This document shows positions 14,919 to 28,410 of a stretch of 64,000 nt of DNA, piece by piece (within the stretch, counting starts at the first letter, position 1; each line of letters opens with the position of its first letter). This stretch comes from Eutreptiella sp. 'Long Island Sound 2002'. Its lineage: Eukaryota > Euglenozoa > Euglenophyceae > Eutreptiales > Eutreptiaceae. The notes under the pieces were generated by a model that had not been told where the DNA came from, searched no databases, and worked only from the letters and a program-made list of their open reading frames with translations. The stretch spans positions 29,008,309-29,072,308 of the forward strand of contig OZ038398.1 in the NCBI GenBank assembly GCA_964036045.1, given 5' to 3'. The translations under genes and the position numbers were made by a program.

Positions 14919-15050
14919 GTACGACGCGTCGGGGCGTCGTACAAGGCGTCGGGGCCCGACGCGTCGGGAGCGTACGACGCGTCGTACAGTGTCGTACAAG
15001 GCGTCGGGGCCCGACGCGTCGGGGATGTACGACGCTACAAGGTGTCGTAC
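14919..15050 (+). repeat. 55-bp palindromic repeats, left block
   Basis: About two and a half copies of a ~55-bp unit. The CGCGTC core falls at 14925 and 14978 (53 bp apart), and the truncated next copy shows CGC at 15033 (55 bp further). Each unit combines a self-complementary GTACGACGCGTCGTAC segment (14972-14987) with an odd palindrome GCGTCGGG-G-CCCGACGC (14946-14962, 15001-15017). The same unit, in the same orientation, occurs at the other end of the island. Related GTACGAC motifs decay through 15088. Confidence 0.9.
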
Positions 15051-15136
15051 AGCACCCACACCGTACGACACAGTACGACATCGTACGACCGCCCTCCCCC
15101 TCTAGGCGGGTAAACGATGGCAGCGGACCGTCTTGG

Positions 15137-15163
15137 GGGAAGGGGGCCTTCGGCCCCCTTCCC
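15137..15163. other. Perfect 12-bp stem hairpin
   Basis: GGGAAGGGGGCC and GGCCCCCTTCCC are exact reverse complements separated by TTC, giving a 27-base hairpin with a GC-rich stem. It sits in the least repetitive part of the island. No T-run follows, so it does not look like a bacterial terminator. Whether it forms in DNA or in a transcript is unknown. Confidence 0.9.
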
Positions 15164-15180
15164 AAATATTGGCACTTCGC

Positions 15181-15260
15181 GTCTACAACATGCCGACAGT
15201 GTCTACAATTAGCAGGCCGCGTCTACCTGTGGTGCACAGTGTCTACAGACCCCAGACCGC
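15181..15260 (+). repeat. Four 20-bp repeats starting GTCTAC
   Basis: GTCTAC recurs at exactly 15181, 15201, 15221 and 15241. Only the first six or seven bases and the last three are well conserved; the ends alternate CAGT, CCGC, CAGT, CCGC, so the underlying unit is a 40-bp dimer present twice. The middle of each copy is diverged, implying an older array than the satellite around it. Confidence 0.88.
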
Positions 15261-15270
15261 CCTCCCCCTG

Positions 15271-15376
15271 TGCAGAGTGTTGCTTAATAGAAGGGGGGGG
15301 GCAGAGTGTTGCTTAAGAGAGGGGGGGGGGGGCAGAGTGTTGCTTAAGAGAGGGGGGGGGGCAGAGTGTTGCTTAA
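15271..15376 (+). repeat. Four poly-G repeats of ~30 bp
   Basis: GCAGAGTGTTGCTTAA occurs at 15272, 15301, 15332 and 15361 (spacings 29, 31, 29), with G runs of about 9, 12 and 10 bases between copies. The first copy has AATAGAAG where the next two have AAGAGAG. Length differences lie in the G runs, as expected for polymerase slippage or sequencing uncertainty. The last copy ends in GACACTG and runs straight into the right 55-bp block. Confidence 0.92.
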
Positions 15377-15380
15377 GACA

Positions 15381-15536
15381 CTGTACCACGCGTCGTACAG
15401 TGTCGTACAAGGCGTCGGGGCCCGACGCGTCGGGGATGTACGACGCGTCGTACAGTGTCGTACAAGGCGTCGGGGCCCGACGCGTCGGGGATGTACGACG
15501 CGTCGGGAGGTGTCGGGGCCCGACGCGTCGTAAAAT
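15381..15536 (+). repeat. 55-bp palindromic repeats, right block
   Basis: CGCGTCG cores at 15389, 15444 and 15499 give an exact 55-bp period; the third copy is shortened and rearranged. An 18-base perfect palindrome, TGTACGACGCGTCGTACA, lies at 15437-15454, and odd palindromes GCGTCGGG-G-CCCGACGC lie at 15412-15428 and 15467-15483. The first copy reads CTGTACCACGCG, a one-base departure from the palindrome. The same unit in the same orientation forms the left block. Confidence 0.92.
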
Positions 15537-15540
15537 CCCT

Positions 15541-15557
15541 ATTTCGACAGTAGTGCA
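15541..15557 (-). repeat. Right imperfect inverted end of island
   Basis: On the minus strand this reads TGCACTACTGTCGAAAT, similar to the left edge at 14896-14913 (shared core CTGTCG then AAAT). A target-site duplication cannot be tested because the flanks on both sides are the same satellite unit. Confidence 0.55.
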
Positions 15558-17589
15558 TCAATGGGGACATCCGTGGGGACATCCATGGGGACATCCATGG
15601 GGACATCCATGGGGACATCAATGGGGACATCCATGGGGACATCCATGGGGACATCCATGGGGACATCCATGGGGACATCCATGGGGACATCCATGGGGAC
15701 ATCAATGGAGACATCAATGGGGACATCCGTGGGGACATCCATGGGGACATCCATGGGGACATCAATGGGGACATCCGTGGGGACATCAATGGGGACATCA
15801 ATGGGGACATCCATGGGGACATCAATGGGGACATCCATGGGCACATCCATGGGGACATCAATGGGGACATCCATGGGGACATCAATGGGGACATCAATGG
15901 GGACATCCATGGGGACATCCATGGGGACATCCATGGGGACATCCATGGGGACATCCATCGGGACATCCATGGGGACATCCATGGGGACATCAATGGGGAC
16001 ATCCATGGGGACATCCATGGGGACATCCATGGGGACATCCATGGGGACATCAATGGGGGCATCCATGGGGACATCCATGGGGACATCCATGGGGACATCC
16101 ATGGGGACATCCATGGGGACATCAATTGGGACAGCAATGGGGACATCAATGGGGACATCCATGGGGACATCCATGGGGACATCCATGGGGACATCAATGG
16201 GGACATCCATGGGGACATCCATGGGGACATCAATGGGGACATCCATGGGGACATCAATGGGGACATCCATGGGGACATCCATGGAGCCATCCATGGGGAC
16301 ATCCATGGGGACATCAATGGGGACATCAATGGGGACATCCATGGGGACATCCATGGGGACATCCATGGGGACATCCATGGGGACATCCATGGGGACATCC
16401 ATGGGGACATCCATGGGGGCATCCATGGGGACATCCATGGGGACATCAATGGGGACTTCCATGGGGCCATCCATGGGGCCATCCATGGGGACATCCATGG
16501 GGACATCCATGGGGACATCCATGGGGACATCAATGGGGACATCAATGGGGACATCCATGGGGACATCCATGGGGACATCCATGGGGACATCCATGGGGAC
16601 ATCAATGGGGACATCCATGGGGACATCCATGGGGACATCAATGGGGACATCCATGGGCACATCCATGGGGACATCAATGGGGACATCCATGGGGACATCC
16701 ATGGGGACAGCAATGGGGACATCAATGGGGACATCAATGGGGACATCCATGGGGACATCAATGGGGACATCCATGGGGACATCCATGGGGACATCAATTG
16801 GGACATCCATGGGGACATCAATTGGGACAGCAATGGGGACATCAATGGGGACATCTATGGGGACATCCATGGGGACATCAATGGGGACATCCATGGGGAC
16901 ATCAATGGGGACATCAATGGGGACATCCATGGGGACATCAATGGGGACATCCATGGGGACATCCATGGGGACATCAATGGGGACATCCATGGGGACATCC
17001 ATGGGGACATCAATGGGGACATCCATGGGGACATCAATGGGGACATCCATGGGGACATCAATGGGGACATCCATGGGGACATCCATGGGGACATCCATGG
17101 GGACATCAATGGGGACATCAATGGGGACATCAATGGGGACATCAATGGGGACATCCATGGGGACATCCATGGGGACATCCATGGGGACATCAATGGGGAC
17201 ATCCATGGGGACATCCATGGGGACATCCATGAGATCATCAATGGGGACATCCATGGGGACATCCATGGGGACATCAATGGGGACATCCATGGGGACATCC
17301 GTGGGGACATCCATGGGGACATCCATGGGGACATCAATTGGGACAGCAATGGGGACATCAATGGGGACATCAATGGGGACATCAATGGGGACATCAATGG
17401 GGACATCAATGGGGACATCCATGGGGAAATCCATGGGGACATCAATGGGGACATCAATGGGGACATCCATGGGGACATCCATGGGGACATCAATGGGGAC
17501 ATCAATGGGGACTTCCATGGGGACATCCATGGGGACATCCATGGGGACATCCATGGGGACATCCATGGGGACATCAATGGGGACATCAA

Positions 17590-19420
17590 TGGGGACAGCA
17601 AAGGGGACATCAATGGGGACATCGATGGGGACATCCATGGGGACATCCATGGGGACATCCATGGGGACATCCATGGGGACATCCATGGGGACATCAATGG
17701 GGACATCAATGGGGACATCCATGGGGACATCCATGGGGACATCCATGGGGACATCCATGGGGACATCCATGGGGACATCCATGGGGACATCCATGGGGAC
17801 ATCCATGGGGACATCCATGGGGACATCCATGGGGACAGCAATGGGGACATCAATGGGGACATCCATGGGGACATCAATGGGGACATCCATGGGGACATCC
17901 ATGGGGACATCCATGGGGACATCCATGGGGACATCAATGGGGACATCAATGGGGACATCAATGGGGACATCCATGGGGACATCCATGGGGACATCCATGG
18001 GGACATCCATGGGGACATCCATGGGGACATCAATGGGGACATCCATGGGGACTTCCATGGGGACATCCATGGGGACATCCGTGGGGACATCCATGGGGAC
18101 ATCCATGGGGACATCCATGGGGACATCCATGGGGACATCCATGGGGACATCCATGGGGACATCCATGGGGACATCCATGGGGACATCCATGGGGACATCA
18201 ATGGGGACATCCATGGGGACATCCATGGGGACATCCATGGGGACATCAATGGGGACATCCATGGGAACATCCATGGGGACATCCATGGGGACATCCCTGG
18301 GGACATCCATGGGGACATCAATGGGGACATCCATGGGGACATCGATGGGGACATCCATGGGGACATCCATGGGGACATCCATGGGGACATCAATGGGGAC
18401 ACCCATGGGGACATCGATGGGGACATCAATGGGGACATCCATGGGGACATCCATGGGGACATCAATGGGGACATCCATGGGGACATCCATGGGGATATCC
18501 ATGGGGACATCAATGGGGACATCAATGGGGACAGCAAAGGGGACATCAATGGGGACATCGATGGGGACATCCATGGGGACATCCATGGGGACATCCATGG
18601 GGACATCCATGGGGACATCAATGGGGACATCAATGGGGACATCAATGGGGACATCCATGGGGACATCCATGGGGACATCCATGGGGACATCCATGGGGAC
18701 ATCCATGGGGACATCCATGGGGACATCCATGGGGACATCCATGGGGACATCCATGGGGACATCCATGGGGACATCCATGGGGACATCAATGGGGACATCC
18801 ATGGGGACATCAATGGGGACATCCATGGGGACATCCATGGGGACATCCATGGGGACATCCATGGGGACATCAATGGGGACATCAATGGGGACATCAATGG
18901 GGACATCCATGGGGACATCCATGGGGACATCCATGGGGACATCCATGGGGACATCCATGGGGACATCAATGGGGACATCCATGGGGACTTCCATGGGGAC
19001 ATCCATGGGGACATCCGTGGGGACATCCATGGGGACATCCATGGGGACATCCATGGGGACATCCATGGGGACATCCATGGGGACATCCATGGGGACATCC
19101 ATGGGGACATCCATGGGGACATCCATGGGGACATCAATGGGGACATCCATGGGGACATCCATGGGGACATCCATGGGGACGTCCATGGGGACATCCATGG
19201 GAACATCCATGGGGACATCCATGGGGACATCCATGGGGACATCCATGGGGACATCAATGGGGACATCCATGGGGACATCGATGGGGACATCCATGGGGAC
19301 ATCAATGGGGACACCCATGGGGACATCGATGGGGACATCAATGGGGACATCCATGGGGACATCCATGGGGACATCAATGGGGACATCCATGGGGACATCC
19401 ATGGGGATATCCATGGGGAC
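17590..19420 (+). repeat. Higher-order duplication, offset 936 bp
   Basis: 17590-18390 recurs at 18526-19326. ACAGCAAAGG (17595/18531), CTTCC (18052/18988), ATGGGAAC (18261/19197) and ATCGATGG (18341/19277) all sit 936 bp (78 units) apart. Beyond this, ACCCATGG (18401/19313) is at 912 bp, so two units were lost in the second copy. Confidence 0.88.
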
Positions 19421-20640
19421 ATCAATGGGGACATCCATGGGGACATCAATGGGGACATCCATGGGGACATCAATGGGGACATCCATGGGGACATCCATGG
19501 GGACATCAATGGGGACATCCATGGGGACATCAATGGGGACATCCATGGGGACATCCATGGGGACATCAATGGGGACATCCATGGGGACATCAATGGGGAC
19601 ATCCATGGGGACATCCATGGGGACATCCATGGGGACATCAATGGGGACATCAATGGGGATATCCATGGGAACATCCATGGGGACATCCATGGGGACATCC
19701 ATGGGGACATCCATGGGGACATCCATGGGGACATCCATCGGGACATCCATGGGGACATCCATGGGGACATCAATGGGGACATCCATGGGGACATCCATGG
19801 GGACATCCATGGGGACATCCATGGGGACATCAATGGGGGCATCCATGGGGACATCCATGGGGACATCCATGGGGACGTCCATGGGGACATCCATGGGAAC
19901 ATCCATGGGGACATCCATGGGGACATCCATGGGGACATCCATGGGGACATCAATGGGGACATCCATGGGGACATCGATGGGGACATCCATGGGGACATCC
20001 ATGGGGACATCCATGGGGACATCAATGGGGACACCCATGGGGACATCGATGGGGACATCAATGGGGACATCCATGGGGACATCCATGGGGACATCAATGG
20101 GGACATCCATGGGGACATCCATGGGGATATCCATGGGGACATCAATGGGGACATCCATGGGGACATCAATGGGGACATCCATGGGGACATCAATGGGGAC
20201 ATCCATGGGGACATCCATGGGGACATCAATGGGGACATCCATGGGGACATCAATGGGGACATCCATGGGGACATCCATGGGGACATCAATGGGGACATCC
20301 ATGGGGACATCAATGGGGACATCCATGGGGACATCCATGGGGACATCCATGGGGACATCAATGGGGACATCAATGGGGATATCCATGGGGACATCCATGG
20401 GGACATCCATGGGGACATCCATGGGGACATCCATGGGGACATCCATGGGGACATCCATCGGGACATCCATGGGGACATCCATGGGGACATCAATGGGGAC
20501 ATCCATGGGGACATCCATGGGGACATCCATGGGGACATCCATGGGGACATCAATGGGGGCATCCATGGGGACATCCATGGGGACATCCATGGGGACATCC
20601 ATGGGGACATCCATGGGGACATCAATTGGGACAGCAATGG
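19270..20640 (+). repeat. Higher-order duplication, offset 720 bp
   Basis: 19313-19860 recurs at 20033-20580 with an offset of 720 bp (60 units): ACCCATGG (19313/20033), GGGGATATCC (19403/20123 and 19636/20356), ATCCATCGGG (19733/20453) and CAATGGGGGC (19831/20551). Together with the 936-bp pair this gives three related successive copies of the ATCGATGG...ACCCATGG...GATATCC haplotype, diverging by whole-unit gains and losses. Confidence 0.88.
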
Positions 20641-22199
20641 GGACATCAATGGGGACATCCATGGGGACATCAATGGGGACATCCATGGGGACATCCATGG
20701 GGACATCCATGGGGACATCCATGGGGACACCAATGGGGGCATCCATGGGGACATCCATGGGGACATCCATGGGGACATCCATGGGGACATCCATGGGGAC
20801 ATCAATGGGGACGTCCATGGGGACATCCATGGGGACATCCATGGGGACATCCATGGGGACATCAATGGGGGCATCCATGGGGACATCCATGGGGACATCC
20901 ATGGGGACATCAATGGGGACATCCATGGGGACATCAATTGGGACATCCATGGGAACATCAATTGGGACAGCAATGGGGACATCAATGGGGACATCAATGG
21001 GGACATCAATGGGGACATCCATGGGGACATCCATGGGGACATCAATGGGGACATCAATGAGGACATCAATGGGGACATCAATGGGGACATCCATGGGGAC
21101 ATCCATGGGGACATCCATGGGGACATCCATGGGGACATCCATGGGGACATCCATGGGGACATCGATGGGGACATCCATGGGGACATCCATGGGGACATCA
21201 ATGGGGACATCCATGGGGACATCAATTGGGACAGCAATGGGGACATCAATGGGGACATCAATGGGGACATCAATGGGGACATCAATGGGGACATCAATGG
21301 GGACATCCATGGGGACATCCATGGGGACATCCATGGGGACATCCATGGGGACATCCATGGGGACATCCATGGGGACATCCATGGGGACATCAATGGGGAC
21401 ATCCATGGGGACATCCATGGGGACATCCATGGGGACATCCATGGGGACATCCATGGGAACATCAATGGGGACATCCATGGGGACATCCATGGGGACATCA
21501 ATGGGGACATCCATGGGGACATCCATGGGGACATCCATGGGGACATCCATGGGGACATCCATGGTGACATCCATGGGGACATCCATGGGGACATCCATGG
21601 GGACATCCATGGGGACAGCAATGGGGACATCAATGGGGACATCCATGGGGACATCCATGGGGACATCAATGGGGACATCCATGGGGACATCAATGGGGAC
21701 ATCCATGGGGACATCCATGGGGACATCCATGGGGACATCAATGGGGACATCCATGGGGACATCAATGGGGACATCAATGGGGACATCCATGGGGACATCC
21801 ATGGGGACATCCATGGGGACATCAATGGGGACATCCATGGGGACATCAATGGGGACATCCATGGGGACATCCATGGGGACATCCATCGGGACATCCATGG
21901 GGACATCCATGGGGACATCCATGGGGACATCAATGGGGACATCCATGGGGACATCCATGGGGACATCAATGGGGACATCCATGGGGACATCCATGGGGAC
22001 ATCAATGGGGACATCCATGGGGACATCCATGGGGACATCCATGGGGACATCCATGGGGACATCCATGGGGACATCCATGGGGACATCCATGGGGACATCC
22101 ACGGGGACATCAATGGGGACATCAATGGGGACATCCATGGGGACATCCATGGGGACATCCATGGGGACATCAATGGGGACATCCATGGGGACATCCATG

Positions 22200-23970
22200 G
22201 GGACATCCATGGGGACATCCGTGGGGACATCCATGGGGACATCCATGGGGACATCCATGGGGACATCCATGGGGACATCCATGGGGACATCAATGGGGAC
22301 ATCAATGGGGACATCCATGGGGACATCAACGGGGACATCCATGGGGACATCCATGGGGACATCAATGGGGACATCCATGGGGACATCAATGGGGACATCC
22401 ATGGGGACATCCATGGGGACATCCATGGGGACATCCATGGGGACATCCATGGGGACATCAATGGGGACATCAATGGGGACATCAATAGGGACATCCATGG
22501 GGACATCCATGGGGACATCCATGGGGACATCCATGGGGACATCCATGGGGACATCCATGGGGACATCAATGGGGACATCCATGGGGACATCCATGGGGAC
22601 ATCAATGGGGACATCCATGGGGACATCCATGGGGACATCAATGGGGACATCCATGGGGACATCCATGGGGACATCGATGGGGACATCCATGGGGACATCC
22701 ATGGGGACATCCATGGGGACATCCATGGGGACATCCATGGGGACATCAATGGGGACATCCATGGGGACATCCATGGGGACATCCATGGGGACATCCATGG
22801 GGACATCCATGGGGACATCCATGGGGACATCCATGGGGACATCAATGGGGACATCCATGGGGACATCCATGGGGACATCCATGGGGACATCAATGGGGAC
22901 ATCCATGGGGACATCCATGGGGACATCAATGGGGACATCCATGGGGACATCCATGGGGACATCCATGGGGACATCAATGGGGACATCCATGGGGACATCC
23001 ATGGGGACATCAATGGGGACATCCATGGGGACATCCATGGGGACATCCATGGGGACATCCATGGGGACATCCATGGGGACATCCATGGGGACATCAATGG
23101 GGACAACCATGGGGACATCAATGGGGACATCAATGGGGACATCCATGGGGACATCCATGGGGACATCCATGGGGACATCAATGGGGACATCCATGGGGAC
23201 ATCCATGGGGACATCAATGGGGACATCCATGGGGACATCCATGGGGACATCAATGGGGACATCCATGGGGACATCCATGGGGACATCCGTGGGGACATCC
23301 ATGGGGACATCCATGGGGACATCCATGGGGACATCCATGGGGACATCCATGGGGACATCAATGGGGACATCAATGGGGACATCCATGGGGACATCAACGG
23401 GGACATCCATGGGGACATCCATGGGGACATCAATGGGGACATCCATGGGGACATCAATGGGGACATCCATGGGGACATCCATGGGGACATCCATGGGGAC
23501 ATCCATGGGGACATCCATGGGGACATCAATGGGGACATCAATGGGGACATCAATAGGGACATCCATGGGGACATCCATGGGGACATCCATGGGGACATCC
23601 ATGGGGACATCCATGGGGACATCCATGGGGACATCAATGGGGACATCCATGGGGACATCCATGGGGACATCAATGGGGACATCCATGGGGACATCCATGG
23701 GGACATCAATGGGGACATCCATGGGGACATCCATGGGGACATCGATGGGGACATCCATGGGGACATCCATGGGGACATCCATGGGGACATCCATGGGGAC
23801 ATCCATGGGGACATCAATGGGGACATCCATGGGGACATCCATGGGGACATCCATGGGGACATCCATGGGGACATCCATGGGGACATCCATGGGGACATCC
23901 ATGGGGACATCAATGGGGACATCCATGGGGACATCCATGGGGACATCCATGGGGACATCAATGGGGACAT
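22200..23970 (+). repeat. Higher-order duplication, offset 1068 bp
   Basis: About 22200-22900 recurs at 23268-23970. ATCCGTGG (22217/23285), ATCAACGGGG (22325/23393), ATCAATAGGG (22481/23549) and ATCGATGG (22673/23741) all sit 1068 bp (89 units) apart, with no unit gain or loss between these markers. Confidence 0.88.
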
Positions 23971-26900
23971 CCATGGGGACATCCATGGGGACATCAATGG
24001 GGACATCCATGGGGACATCCATGGGGACATCCATGGGGACATCAATGGGGACATCCATGGGGACATCCATGGGGACATCAATGGGGACATCCATGGGGAC
24101 ATCCATGGGGACATCCATGGGGACATCCATGGGGACATCCATGGGGACATCCATGGGGACATCAATGGGGACATCCATGGGGACATCAATGGGGACATCA
24201 ATGGGGACATCCATGGGGACATCCATGGGGACATCCATGGGGACATCAATGGGGACATCCATGGGGACATCCATGGGGACATCAATGGGGACATCCATGG
24301 GGACATCCATGGGGACATCCATGGGGACATCAATGGGGACATCCATGGGGACATCAATGGGGACATCCATGGGGACATCCATGGGGACATCCATGGGGAT
24401 ATCCATGAAGACATCAATGGGGACATCCATGGGGACATCCATGGGGACATCCATCGGGACATCCATGGGGACATCAATGGGGACATCCATGGGGACATCA
24501 ATGGGGACATCCATGGGGACATCAATGGGGACATCCATGGGGACATCCATGGGGACATCAATGGGGACATCCATGGGGACATCAATGGGGACATCAATGG
24601 GGACATCCATGGGGACATCCATGGGGACATCCATGGGGACATCCATGGGGACATCCATGGGGACATCTATGGGGACATCCATGGGGACATCCATGGGGAC
24701 ATCCATGGGGACATCCATGGGGACATCAATGGGGACATCCATGGGGACATCCATGGGGACATCCATGGGGACATCAATGGGGACATCCATGGGGACATCC
24801 ATGGGGACATCCATGGGGACATCCATGGGGACATCCATGGGGACATCCATGGGGACATCCATGGGGACATCCATGGGGACATCCATGGGGACATCCATGG
24901 GGACATCCATGGGGACATCAATGGGGACATCCATGGGGACATCCATGGGGACATCCATGGGGACATCCATGGGGACATCCATGGGGACATCCATGGGGAC
25001 ATCCATGGGGACATCCATGGGGACATCAATGGGGACATCCATGGGGACATCCATGGGGACATCCATGGGAACATCAATGGGGACATCAATGGGGACATCC
25101 ATGGGGACTTCCATGGGGACATCCATGGGGACATCCATGGGGACATCCATGGGGACATCCATGGGGACATCAATGGGGACATCCATGGGGACATCCATGG
25201 GGACATCAATGGGGACATCCACGGGGACATCCATGGGGACATCCATGGGAACATCAATGGGGACATCAATGGGGACATCCATGGGGACTTCCATGGGGAC
25301 ATCCATGGGGACATCCATGGGGACATCAATGGGGACATCCATGGGGACATCCATGGGGACATCAATGGGGACATCCATGGGGACATCCATGGGGACATCC
25401 ATGGGGACATCAATGGGGACATCCATGGGGACATCCATGGGGACATCCATGGGGACATCCATGGGGACATCCATGGGGACATCCATGGGGACATCAATGG
25501 GGACATCAATGGGGACATCCATGGGGACATCAATGGGGACATCCATGGGGACAGCAATGGGGACATCAATGGGGGCATCCATGGGGACTTCCATGGGGAC
25601 ATCCATGGGGACATCCATGGGGACATCCATGGGGACATCCATGGGGACATCCATGGGGACAGCAATGGGGGCATTCATGGGGACATCCATGGGGACATCC
25701 ATGGGGACATCCATGGGGACATCAATGGGGACATCCATGGGGACATCCATGGGGACATCCATGGGGACATCCATGGGGACATCAATGGGGACATCCATGG
25801 GGACATCTGTGGGGACAGCAATGGGGACATCCATGGGGACATCAATGGGGACATCCATGGGGACATCCATGGGGACATCAATGGGGACAGCAATGGGGGC
25901 ATCCATGGGGACATCCATGGGGACATCCATGGGGACATCAATGGGGACATCCATGGGGACATCCATGGGGACATCCATGGGGACATCCATGGGGACATCC
26001 ATGGGGACATCCATGGGGACATCTGTGGGGACATCAATGGGGACATCAATGGGGACATCCATGGGGACATCCATGGGGACATCAATGGGGACATCCATGG
26101 GGACATCAATGGGGACATCCATGGGGACATCAATGGGGACATCAATGGGGACATCCATGGGGACATCCATGGGGACATCCATGGGGACATCAATGGGGAC
26201 ATCCATGGGGACATCCATGGGGACATCAATGGGGACATCCATGGGGACATCCATGGGGACATCCATGGGGACATCCATGGGGACATCCATGGGGACATCC
26301 ATGGGGACATCAATGGGGACATCCATGGGGACATCCATGGGGACATCCATGGGGACATCAATGGGGACATCAATGGGGACATCAATGGGGACATCAATGG
26401 GGACATCCATGGGGACATCCATGGGGACATCCATGGGGACATCAATGGGGACATCCATGGGGACATCCATGGGGACATCCATGGGGACATCCATGGGGAC
26501 ATCAATGGGGACATCAATGGGGACATCAATGGGGACATCCATGGGGACATCCATGGGGACATCAATGGGGACATCCATGGGGACATCCATGGGGACATCC
26601 ATGGGGACATCCATGGGGACATCCATGGGGACATCAATGGGGACATCAATGGGGACATCAATGGGGACATCCATGGGGACATCCATGGGGACATCCATGG
26701 GGACATCAATGGGGACATCCATGGGGACATCCATGGGGACATCCATGGGGACATCCATGGGGACATCAATGGGGACATCAATGGGGACATCAATGGGGAC
26801 ATCAATGGGGACATCAATGGGGACATCAATGGGGACATCCATGGGGACATCCATGGGGACATCCATGGGGACATCAATGGGGACATCCATGGGGACATCC

Positions 26901-28410
26901 ATGGGGACATCAATGGGGACATCCATGGGGACATCAATGGGGACATCCATGGGGACATCCATGGGGACATCCATGGGGACATCCATGGGGACATCAATGG
27001 GGACATCCATGGGGACATCCATGGGGACATCCATGGGGACATCCATGGGGACATCAATGGGGACATCAATGGGGACATCAATGGGGACATCCATGGGGAC
27101 ATCAATGGGGACATCCATGGGGACATCCATGGGGACATCCATGGGGACATCCATGGGGACATCCATGGGGACATCCATGGGGACATCCATGGGGACATCA
27201 ATGGGGACATCAATGGGGACATCAATGGGGACATCCATGGGGACATCCATGGGGACATCAATGGGGACATCCATGGGGACATCCATGGGGACATCCATGG
27301 GGACATCAATGGGGACATCAATGGGGACATCAATGGGGACATCCATGGGGACATCCATGGGGACATCCATGGGGACATCCATGGGGACATCCATGGGGAC
27401 ATCAATGGGGACATCAATGGGGACATCCATGGGGACATCCATGGGGACATCCATGGGGACATCAACGGGGACATCCATGGGGACATCAATGGGGACATCA
27501 ATGGGGACATCAATGGGGACATCCATGGGGACATCCATGGGGACATCCATGGGGACGTCCATGGGGACATCCATGGGGACATCAACAGGGGCATCCATGG
27601 GGACATCCATGGGGACATCAATGGGGACATCAATGGGGACATCCATGGGGACATCAATGGGGACATCCATGGGGACATCCATGGGGACATCCATGGGGAC
27701 ATCCATGGGGACATCCATGGGGACATCCATGGGGACATCAATGGGGACATCCATGGGGACATCAATGGGGACATCAATGGGGACATCCATGGGGACATCC
27801 ATGGGGACATCCATGGGGACATCCATGGGGACATCTATGGGGACATCCATGGGGACATCCATGGGGACATCCATGGGGACATCCATGGGGACATCAATGG
27901 GGACATCAATGGGGACATCAATGGGGACATCCATGGGGACATCAATGGGGAAATCAATGGGGACATCCATGGGGACATCCATGGGGACATCCATGGGGAC
28001 GTCCATGGGGACATCCATGGGGACATCAACGGGGGCATCCATGGGGACATCCATGGGGACATCCATGGGGACATCAATGGGGACATCCATGGGGACATCA
28101 ATGGGGACATCCATGGGGACATCCATGGGGACATCCATGGGGACATCCATGGGGACATCCATGGGGACATCCATGGGGACATCAATGGGGACATCCATGG
28201 GGACATCCATGGGGACATCCATGGGGACATCCACGGGGACATCCATGGGGACATCCATGGGAACATCAATGGGGACATCAATGGGGACATCCATGGGGAC
28301 TTCCATGGGGACATCCATGGGGACATCCATGGGGACATCAATGGGGACATCCATGGGGACATCAATGGGGACATCAATGGGGACATCCATGGGGACATCC
28401 ATGGGGACAT

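Larger units (their letters stand above)
15087..15269 (+). repeat. Direct repeat of GACCGCCCTCCCCCT
   Basis: A 15-base C-rich motif occurs identically at 15087-15101 and 15255-15269, bracketing the hairpin and the 20-bp repeats. It is GC-box-like in composition (CCGCCC), but two copies alone do not establish a promoter. Confidence 0.8.
14899..15555. other. CpG-rich non-satellite island
   Basis: A 657-bp interruption with no resemblance to the 12-bp unit; its ends are abrupt, with CATCAATGG-type satellite units on both sides. It is GC-rich and dense in CpG (many copies of CGACGCGTCG), whereas the satellite unit has none. Layout: inverted end, 55-bp repeats (about 14919-15050), a short unique stretch with a strong hairpin, four 20-bp repeats, four poly-G repeats, 55-bp repeats again (15381-15536), inverted end. 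No convincing open reading frame, tRNA or rRNA sequence was recognised. It could be a non-autonomous transposable element, a fragment of another satellite, or a CpG-island remnant; I do not recognise the family. Confidence 0.93.
15940..20650 (+). repeat. Dispersed copy pair, offset 4500 bp
   Basis: 15940-16150 resembles 20440-20650: ATCCATCGGG (15953/20453), CAATGGGGGC (16051/20551) and CAATTGGGACAGC (16123/20623) match at exactly 4500 bp. A further copy of the first two markers lies 720 bp before the second (19733, 19831). The sequence next to the island therefore shares ancestry with the 19-20.6 kb block. Confidence 0.82.

Noticed and set aside
15087-15101. GC-box promoter (CCGCCC) in the island
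   Set aside because: Only a short C-rich motif present twice; there is no TATA or initiator context and no downstream gene.
15137-15163. Rho-independent terminator
   Set aside because: The hairpin is strong but has no following T run, and the setting is eukaryotic satellite DNA.
14660-15316. Open frames running from satellite into the island
   Set aside because: They depend on the frameshifted noisy satellite for most of their length, and the island part has arginine-rich low-complexity reading that matches translated CG-rich repeats rather than a known protein.
14891-15564. Target-site duplication CATCAATGG flanking the island
   Set aside because: The same nine bases occur thousands of times in the array, so the match is uninformative.
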